Below are positions 1-4,291 of a DNA stretch of 6,616 nt, piece after piece (position 1 is the first letter of the stretch; each line of letters begins with the position of its first letter). The stretch comes from Tannerella sp. (GTDB taxonomy: Bacteria > Bacteroidota > Bacteroidia > Bacteroidales > Tannerellaceae). The stretch spans positions 1 to 6,616 of the forward strand of contig JAITHS010000395.1 in assembly GCA_031279875.1 (NCBI GenBank), in the 5' to 3' direction. The translations under genes were made by a program, and so were the position numbers. Below the pieces are notes generated by a model, which saw nothing but the letters and a program-made list of their open reading frames with translations, did not search any database and was not told where the DNA came from.

Positions 1-93
1 CTTACGTCCCATAATTGATATTCATTTTATCCCGCGAAGGTAAATCTTTTTTCATAGCACCTCAAACTTTTTTTGAACCCCCAAATTATAAAT

Positions 94-124
94 TTTGTTT
101 ATTCATAAAAAAGTAATAACTTTG
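94..124 (+). promoter_or_regulatory. Bacteroidota-type promoter for the RAYT gene
   Basis: A TTTG box at 94-97 and a TAACTTTG box at 117-124 are separated by 19 bases. This fits the -33 TTTG / -7 TAnnTTTG pattern known for the primary sigma factor of Bacteroidota. Transcription would begin a few bases after 124 and give a leader of roughly 10-15 A-rich bases before the ATG at 142. There is no Shine-Dalgarno sequence, which is usual in this phylum. The match is by eye and the TSS is inferred. Confidence 0.7.
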
Positions 125-141
125 CAAAAAAAATAATAGTT

Positions 142-684
142 ATGTCGGAGGCATATAGGATTAATAATCAGGAAAGTGTTTATTTTCTAACATTTCAAAT
201 TGTAGGATGGGCGGATATTTTCACGCGGCAAATTTATCGTGATATTGTTGTTGAAAGCCTGTCTTACTGTCAGACCAATAAAGGACTGATATTGTACGGT
301 TTTGTGATAATGAGCAATCACATTCATCTTTTGGCACAAAGTAAGACCGGCAATATGAGTGGTTTTGTACGTGATTTTAAACACTTCACAAGCAAAAAGA
401 TTATGGAAAACATTGATAGCGCAAAAGAAAGCAGACGTGAATGGCTGAAAATGATATTTGAATATCACGGCAGATTCAAACCCACACAAACCAATCAAGT
501 TTGGACACACCAAAATCACGCAGAAGAAATTTATACGTCGAAATTTATAGAGCAGAAACTAAATTATATACACGAAAACCCTGTTCGTGCAGGTTGGGTA
601 GAGCAAGCACACGAATACTTGTATTCGAGCGCAAAAAATTATGCGGGGATGAGTGCCGTATTAAATGTAACTTTAATAAAATAA
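142..684 (+). CDS. REP-associated tyrosine transposase (RAYT), Y1/HUH family
   Basis: This 180-residue protein is a single-domain Y1 transposase of the IS200/IS605-like superfamily, in the RAYT branch. These enzymes nick and rejoin single-stranded DNA at short hairpins (REP elements) through a tyrosine-DNA intermediate. Visible landmarks are the N-terminal strand ending in FLTF (residues 15-18), the metal-binding HUH motif in NHIHLL (H60 and H62), and the C-terminal block NYIHENPVRAGW (141-152). In that block Y142 is the probable nucleophile, and the NPVRAG signature is typical of RAYTs rather than true IS200 elements. The protein ends with a YSSAKNYAG block that is also common in the family. 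Length is normal and nothing is missing. No terminal inverted repeats or second transposon gene flank it, so it looks like a domesticated single-copy gene. Its coding sequence appears more A/T-rich than the operon at 1889-6283. The hairpin cluster just downstream (708-886) is the expected kind of substrate. The start is set by the family-like N-terminus and the promoter at 94-124. Confidence 0.9.
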   Translation: MSEAYRINNQESVYFLTFQIVGWADIFTRQIYRDIVVESLSYCQTNKGLILYGFVIMSNHIHLLAQSKTGNMSGFVRDFKHFTSKKIMENIDSAKESRREWLKMIFEYHGRFKPTQTNQVWTHQNHAEEIYTSKFIEQKLNYIHENPVRAGWVEQAHEYLYSSAKNYAGMSAVLNVTLIK

Positions 685-707
685 GAAGACGAGAGGGTTT
701 AAGCGTT

Positions 708-745
708 TCGACAAGGCTGTTCCGACAAGGCTGTGCCTTGTCGGA
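708..745. repeat. REP-like hairpin A with a duplicated left arm
   Basis: TCCGACAAGGC (721-731) and GCCTTGTCGGA (735-745) form a perfect 11-bp stem around a TGT loop. Just upstream, 708-720 (TCGACAAGGCTGT) is a near-identical direct copy of the left arm plus loop, without its own right arm. The hairpin begins 36 bases after the RAYT stop codon. It may act as the RAYT's recognition hairpin and as a terminator for the convergent genes, but both roles are inferred. There is no clear U-tract after it. Confidence 0.85.
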
Positions 746-753
746 AATATCAC

Positions 754-794
754 GACAGGTTTTACCTGTCACAATGGATACAGGTAAAACCTGT
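754..794. repeat. Nested palindromic repeat (REP-like hairpins B and B')
   Basis: GACAGGT (754-760) and ACCTGTC (764-770) form a 7-bp hairpin with a TTT loop. A second hairpin has arms ACAGGT (780-785) and ACCTGT (789-794). The two hairpins are also exact reverse complements of each other over 15 bases (755-769 and 780-794), with a 10-base spacer between. The segment can therefore fold as two small hairpins or as one long 15-bp stem. This head-to-tail arrangement resembles the paired REPs (BIMEs) known from enterobacteria and pseudomonads. Confidence 0.85.
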
Positions 795-804
795 AAAGAT
801 ACGA

Positions 805-827
805 GAGACGAGGCGCAGCCTCGTCTC
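805..827. repeat. REP-like hairpin C
   Basis: GAGACGAGGC (805-814) and GCCTCGTCTC (818-827) form a perfect 10-bp stem around a GCA loop. The core GACGAGGC / GCCTCGTC matches hairpin A's core GACAAGGC / GCCTTGTC except for one base pair, changed from A-T to G-C on both arms. Such compensated change indicates that the folded form matters. The right arm of this hairpin is the seed of the 18-bp tandem array that follows. Confidence 0.85.
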
Positions 828-886
828 AACGCGCAGCCCAACGCGCAGCCTCGTCTCAACGCACAGCCTCGTCTCAACGCGCAGCC
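813..886. repeat. 18-bp tandem repeat array derived from hairpin C
   Basis: The unit GCGCAGCCTCGTCTCAAC appears at 813-830 and 843-860, and at 861-878 with one substitution (GCACAG). A shortened copy at 831-842 lacks the TCGTCT block, and a final partial unit, GCGCAGCC, lies at 879-886. The unit is the loop and right arm of hairpin C plus CAAC, so the array looks like expansion of half a REP. It overlaps the 3' end of the permease gene on the minus strand and supplies that gene's stop codon. Confidence 0.9.
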
Positions 887-1671
887 TTTGCTGCGAGCAT
901 GATTGTCAGCAGTGTCAAAACGATGAATGCGCCGGAGGGGATAGCAAAATAATACGACAAAAACAGACCCGCTACGCAACCGACAAAGGCGATGATACAA
1001 CTCGACAGGGTAATCTTGCCGTAATCGGCGGTAAACATGTTGGCAGTCATCTGCGGAACAGTTAACAGGCTCAACAGCAGCATAATACCTACAAGCCGTA
1101 TAGACAGCACTATCGTTGCGGCTATCAAAATGCTCATCAGATACTCGATAAATCGTACCGGCAAACCTTGCGTTGTGGCGTAATCGCGGTCGAAAGCGGT
1201 ATAGACGATAAGTCTGCGAAACATGATATAAACAACTAATACTGTGGAAGTAAGTAGTGCCATGAAGAGTATGTCCGTTTCGGATACGGTAAGGATGCTG
1301 CCGAAGAGGTATGCCGAAAGGTTCGGGGCGTATCCTGGGGAGAGAAACATAAATATCACGCCAGTAGCCATGCCGAGCGACCATACCGCGGCGATGACCG
1401 AATCTTCGCGGATACGGCGATAATTGACCGACTTACTTATGTACTCGACCCCGACCGACGACAGTACGGCAAACACTAACGCCGACGCTAACGGGTTGAT
1501 TCCCAGCCAGAAACCAATCCCTAATCCTCCAAACGAAGCGTGAGTAATGCCGCCGCTTATAAAAACAGTCCGTCGCGCAACTATATATGCCCCGATAATA
1601 CCGCAGGCAACAGATATTAAAACGCTTGCAAGCAAAGCGTTACGAAAAAAAGCATATTCAAGTATTTCCAT
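874..1671 (-). CDS. Metal-ion ABC transporter permease (ZnuB/MntB type, ABC-3 family)
   Basis: This is a 265-residue inner-membrane protein of the ABC-3 family, whose members form the channel of Zn2+, Mn2+ or Fe2+ importers. It has seven or eight hydrophobic segments. Family-like blocks include RRTVFISGGITHASFGGLG (about residues 33-51), with the conserved histidine of THASFGG, REDSVIAAVWSLG (about 88-100), and the C-terminal SIRLVGIMLLLSLLTVPQ region (about 190-207). The ATG at 1671 is preferred because it begins directly with the family-like MEILEYAFFRNALLA. A longer reading from 1776 would add 35 residues (ending FLYFCNQI) that do not look like this family and would consume the promoter region. 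The ion is not predictable here. No ATPase or substrate-binding protein lies nearby, so its partners are encoded elsewhere or lost. The last codons (GCT GCG CGT) and the TGA stop fall inside the 18-bp repeat array, so the original C-terminus may have been altered by a few residues. Confidence 0.88.
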   Translation of the reverse strand: MEILEYAFFRNALLASVLISVACGIIGAYIVARRTVFISGGITHASFGGLGIGFWLGINPLASALVFAVLSSVGVEYISKSVNYRRIREDSVIAAVWSLGMATGVIFMFLSPGYAPNLSAYLFGSILTVSETDILFMALLTSTVLVVYIMFRRLIVYTAFDRDYATTQGLPVRFIEYLMSILIAATIVLSIRLVGIMLLLSLLTVPQMTANMFTADYGKITLSSCIIAFVGCVAGLFLSYYFAIPSGAFIVLTLLTIMLAAKAAR

Positions 1672-1681
1672 AATTTGATTA

Positions 1682-1715
1682 CAAAAGTACAAAAAATTAC
1701 GGAAATGAGACCAAA
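1682..1715 (-). promoter_or_regulatory. Candidate promoter for the metal permease gene
   Basis: Read on the minus strand, TACTTTTG (1689-1682) matches the -7 consensus TAnnTTTG. A TTTG (1715-1712) lies 22 bases further upstream, slightly longer than the usual 19-21. The -7 box ends only 10 bases before the ATG at 1671, so the leader would be very short or nearly absent. This placement also argues against the longer start at 1776. No obvious Zur-like palindrome was recognised here. Confidence 0.45.
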
Positions 1716-1828
1716 AAAAACTGCCGATAGGCATACAGACATTCGATAAAATCCGCGAAGACAATTCTAAACGCAATGCTCGTAGCGACGCGATTTGCCG
1801 TTTTTATGTTGTATAACATATAAAAAAA

Positions 1829-1860
1829 TTTGGCAGTTAAAAAAATAAGTGTTACTTTTA
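1829..1860 (+). promoter_or_regulatory. Promoter of the arabinose operon
   Basis: TTTG at 1829-1832 and TACTTTTA at 1853-1860 are separated by 20 bases and match the Bacteroidota -33/-7 pattern, with A in place of the final G. The transcript would start near 1865 and carry a leader of about 20-25 bases, rich in A and T, before the ATG at 1889. The three genes that follow have gaps of 18 and 3 bases and no visible terminator, so this is probably the promoter for all of them. Confidence 0.6.
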
Positions 1861-1863
1861 CAC
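1849..1863. promoter_or_regulatory. Candidate operator for the AraR-like regulator
   Basis: GTGTTACTTTTACAC is an imperfect palindrome with GTGT and ACAC ends and an inner A/T match. It covers the whole -7 box (1853-1860), so a bound protein would block RNA polymerase. The neighbouring regulator gene (3587-4288) is the natural candidate to bind it. I do not recall the published AraR consensus well enough to claim a match. The assignment rests on symmetry, position and gene context. Confidence 0.4.
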
Positions 1864-1888
1864 CCATAATTATTAAAATATTTTCATT

Positions 1889-3568
1889 ATGCTAACATTA
1901 GATTGGATTGTAATAGGCTTATTTTCAGCCGCATTAGTCGGTATCATTCTGTGGGTTACGAAACAAAAACAGAAAGATTCGGCAGACTATTTTCTTGGAG
2001 GTCGCGACGCTACATGGCTCGCTATCGGAGCATCTATTTTTGCCTCCAACATCGGTTCGGAGCATCTCATCGGGCTTGCCGGCGCGGGCGCTTCGAGCGG
2101 TATGGCTATGGCGCACTGGGAAATTCAGGGGTGGATGATTCTCATACTCGGATGGGTCTTTGTGCCGTTTTATTCGCGCAGTATGGTTTATACAATGCCC
2201 GAATTTCTCGAACGACGTTATAACCCGCAATCGCGTACTATTTTGTCGGTTATTTCGCTGATTAGTTACGTTTTAACCAAAGTAGCCGTAACAGTTTACG
2301 CCGGCGGACTTGTCTTTCAGCAAGTATTCGGCATTAAGGAACTGTGGGGAATTGATTTCTTCTGGATAGCGGCTATAGGATTAGTCTTATTAACAGCGCT
2401 TTACACCGTTTTGGGCGGTATGAGATCGGTACTTTACACGTCGGTTTTACAGACACCGATACTGCTGCTCGGTTCGCTGATAATTTTAGTGCTGGGCTTC
2501 AAGGAGTTAGGCGGCTGGGATGAGATGATGCGCATTTGCGGTGCCGTGTCGGTCAACGACTACGGCAACACCATGACAGACCTGATTCGCAGCAACTCCG
2601 ACCCTGATTTCCCATGGCTTGGAGCGCTAATCGGCTCTGCTATAATCGGTTTCTGGTACTGGTGTACCGACCAGTACATTGTGCAGCGCGTCCTGTCGGG
2701 CAAAAATCAGACCCAAGCGCGGCGCGGCTCAATATTCGGCGCATACCTCAAACTGCTGCCCGTTTTTCTGTTTATGATTCCGGGAATGATAGCTTTTGCG
2801 CTTCATCAAAAAACAGGCTCTTTTCTGCCTTCACTCGACGGCGGCGGGGTCAATTCCGACGCCGCTTTTCCGACACTCGTAGCCAAACTGTTGCCTGCGG
2901 GCGTTAAAGGACTGGTAGTGTGCGGAATACTTGCAGCGCTAATGAGTTCGCTGGCGTCGCTCTTCAACTCGTCGGCAATGCTGTTTACGATTGATTTCTA
3001 CAAGCGTTTTAAACCGCAAACTCCTGAAAAACAACTTGTTGTGATAGGTCAGATAGCCACCGTCGTAGTTGTAGTGCTTGGCATCCTCTGGATACCTGTG
3101 ATGCGTAGCGTAGGCGATGTTTTATACGCTTATTTACAGGATGTTCAGTCGGTTTTATCACCCGGCATTGCGGCGGCTTTCCTGCTCGGTATCTGCTGGA
3201 AACGGACGAGTGCCAAAGGCGGAATGTGGGGACTGATTGCCGGTATTGTGATAGGGCTTATTCGCCTCACAGCCAAAGTGATATACAGCGGTGCGACGGA
3301 AGCGTCCGACAATCTGTTCAAGTATGTCTTTTACGACGTCAACTGGCTCTTCTTCTGCGGATGGATGCTGCTTTTCTGCATCATTGTCGTGATAATTGTC
3401 AGTTTGCTGACCGAAGCGCCGTCGCAGGACAAGATTCGCGGTCTCGTTTTCGGAACAGCGTCGCAAGAACAACTCGCCGAAACACGCAATAGCCGGAACC
3501 GCTGGGACATTGTGCATACCGCTGTTATTCTGATTATTACCGTAGCATTTTATATTTATTTCTGGTAG
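1889..3568 (+). CDS. Sodium/sugar symporter, SSS (SGLT) family; probable L-arabinose importer
   Basis: This 559-residue inner-membrane protein has about 14 hydrophobic segments and the SSS/SGLT fold signatures. It imports a sugar together with Na+. ASNIGSEHLIGLAGAGAS (52-69) corresponds to the broken first helix that lines the sugar and sodium sites, followed by E78. WYWCTDQYIVQRVLS (256-270) and GAYLKLLP (284-291, with K288) closely match the equivalent stretches of animal SGLT proteins. LMSSLASLFNSS (351-362) carries the paired serines S353/S354 expected at the conserved Na+ site, and YLQDVQSVLSPG (415-426) carries the sugar-site glutamine position (Q417). Substrate cannot be read from these motifs. 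L-arabinose is inferred from the adjacent AraR-like regulator and arabinofuranosidase. As I recall, Bacteroides thetaiotaomicron has a similar transporter gene beside its araR. It is the first gene of the operon, with the next ATG 18 bases after its stop. A membrane segment near the C-terminus (about 541-558) ends in YIYFW. Confidence 0.9.
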   Translation: MLTLDWIVIGLFSAALVGIILWVTKQKQKDSADYFLGGRDATWLAIGASIFASNIGSEHLIGLAGAGASSGMAMAHWEIQGWMILILGWVFVPFYSRSMVYTMPEFLERRYNPQSRTILSVISLISYVLTKVAVTVYAGGLVFQQVFGIKELWGIDFFWIAAIGLVLLTALYTVLGGMRSVLYTSVLQTPILLLGSLIILVLGFKELGGWDEMMRICGAVSVNDYGNTMTDLIRSNSDPDFPWLGALIGSAIIGFWYWCTDQYIVQRVLSGKNQTQARRGSIFGAYLKLLPVFLFMIPGMIAFALHQKTGSFLPSLDGGGVNSDAAFPTLVAKLLPAGVKGLVVCGILAALMSSLASLFNSSAMLFTIDFYKRFKPQTPEKQLVVIGQIATVVVVVLGILWIPVMRSVGDVLYAYLQDVQSVLSPGIAAAFLLGICWKRTSAKGGMWGLIAGIVIGLIRLTAKVIYSGATEASDNLFKYVFYDVNWLFFCGWMLLFCIIVVIIVSLLTEAPSQDKIRGLVFGTASQEQLAETRNSRNRWDIVHTAVILIITVAFYIYFW

Positions 3569-3586
3569 TTATTAATTATTATTATT

Positions 3587-4288
3587 ATGATAGAAAAAGA
3601 AAAAAAATTTTACATCCAACATCCTCGCTTTTATGTAGCCGTTGACTGCATAATATTCGGATTTGACGAGGGAAAACTTAAACTGCTTCTGTTGAAGCGC
3701 AATTTCGAGCCTGCCAAAGGCCAATGGTCGCTTATGGGAGGATTTGTGCAGAAAAACGAAAGCGCCGACAACGCAGCAAAGCGTGTTCTGCGCGAACTGA
3801 CGGGTCTCGAAAACGTCTATATGGAACAGGTCGGAGCATTCGGCGAGATAGAGCGCGACCCGGGCGAAAGAGTCATATCCATAGCCTATTACGCGCTTAT
3901 CAAACCCGATGACTATGACAAAAAATTAGTGAAACAACACAACGCCTGCTGGGTAAATATCGACGAACTCCCCACGCTTATCTTCGACCACGACATGATG
4001 GTCGAAAAAGCGCGTAATATGATGAAACGACAAGCCGTAAGCAAGCCGATTTGTTTCCGTTTACTGCCCGAACTGTTCACTCTTACACAGTTACAGACGC
4101 TCTATGAAGTTATCTACGGCGAAACGCTTGACAAACGTAACTTTCGCAAACGTGTCGCCGACATGGATTTTATTGAGATAACCGACAAGATCGACAAAAC
4201 CGGCTCAAAACGCGGAGCGCGCCTCTATCGCATGAACCCCGAAACTTACTGCAAATCAGACCGTAAACTGCCTTTTGTAAAATTATGA
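3587..4288 (+). CDS. araR: AraR-like regulator: Nudix-fold sensor domain plus winged helix
   Basis: This 233-residue protein is of the NrtR-related type, with an N-terminal Nudix fold (about 10-140) and a C-terminal winged helix-turn-helix (about 155-225, with LFTLTQLQTLYEVIY and KRNFRKRVADMDFIE). The Nudix box runs from G52 to L74. It keeps G52, E58, R66, E70 and G73, but V67 and L71 replace two of the canonical glutamates (REUxEE reads RVLREL), so hydrolase activity is unlikely and the domain should act as a ligand sensor. In Bacteroides the characterised AraR (BT0354, from memory) has this architecture, binds L-arabinose and represses arabinose genes. The segments PRFYVAVDCIIFGF and GAFGEIERDPGER look very similar to that group. 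Its position between a sugar symporter and a beta-L-arabinofuranosidase supports the same ligand. The start at 3587 follows an A/T-rich 18-base gap. It probably controls its own operon through the site at 1849-1863. Confidence 0.85.
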   Translation: MIEKEKKFYIQHPRFYVAVDCIIFGFDEGKLKLLLLKRNFEPAKGQWSLMGGFVQKNESADNAAKRVLRELTGLENVYMEQVGAFGEIERDPGERVISIAYYALIKPDDYDKKLVKQHNACWVNIDELPTLIFDHDMMVEKARNMMKRQAVSKPICFRLLPELFTLTQLQTLYEVIYGETLDKRNFRKRVADMDFIEITDKIDKTGSKRGARLYRMNPETYCKSDRKLPFVKL

Positions 4289-4291
4289 TTT

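Noticed and set aside
2..55. A 17-codon reading frame on the minus strand (starting MKKDLPSRDK) in the leader region
   Set aside because: It is very short, has no promoter boxes in front of it on that strand and no recognisable similarity.
81..97. A/T-rich near-palindrome CAAATTATAAATTTTG in the RAYT leader
   Set aside because: The symmetry is imperfect and the sequence is low-complexity A/T, and its end is already explained as the TTTG promoter box.
708..886. A CRISPR array
   Set aside because: Units are 18 bases with no unique spacers between them and there are no cas genes. The structure is hairpins and head-to-tail copies.
142..886. A complete IS200/IS605 insertion sequence
   Set aside because: The protein has RAYT-specific NPVRAG features, and there is no TnpB gene and no clear left-end hairpin in 1-141.
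545..1384. Long minus-strand reading frame rich in GCALRR-like repeats
   Set aside because: It is an out-of-frame reading of the permease gene, the 18-bp array and the antisense of the transposase. The peptide repeats simply reflect the 18-bp unit being six codons long.
1672..1776. A 35-residue N-terminal extension of the metal permease
   Set aside because: The extra residues do not resemble the family, the mature-looking start MEILEYAFF is at 1671, and the candidate -7 promoter box at 1682-1689 lies within the extension.
1771..1800. A possible degenerate copy of the repeat at 6501-6616 (CGCAATG followed by CGTAGCGACG)
   Set aside because: Only short pieces match and no paired GAAGCAATC arm is present, so chance similarity cannot be excluded.
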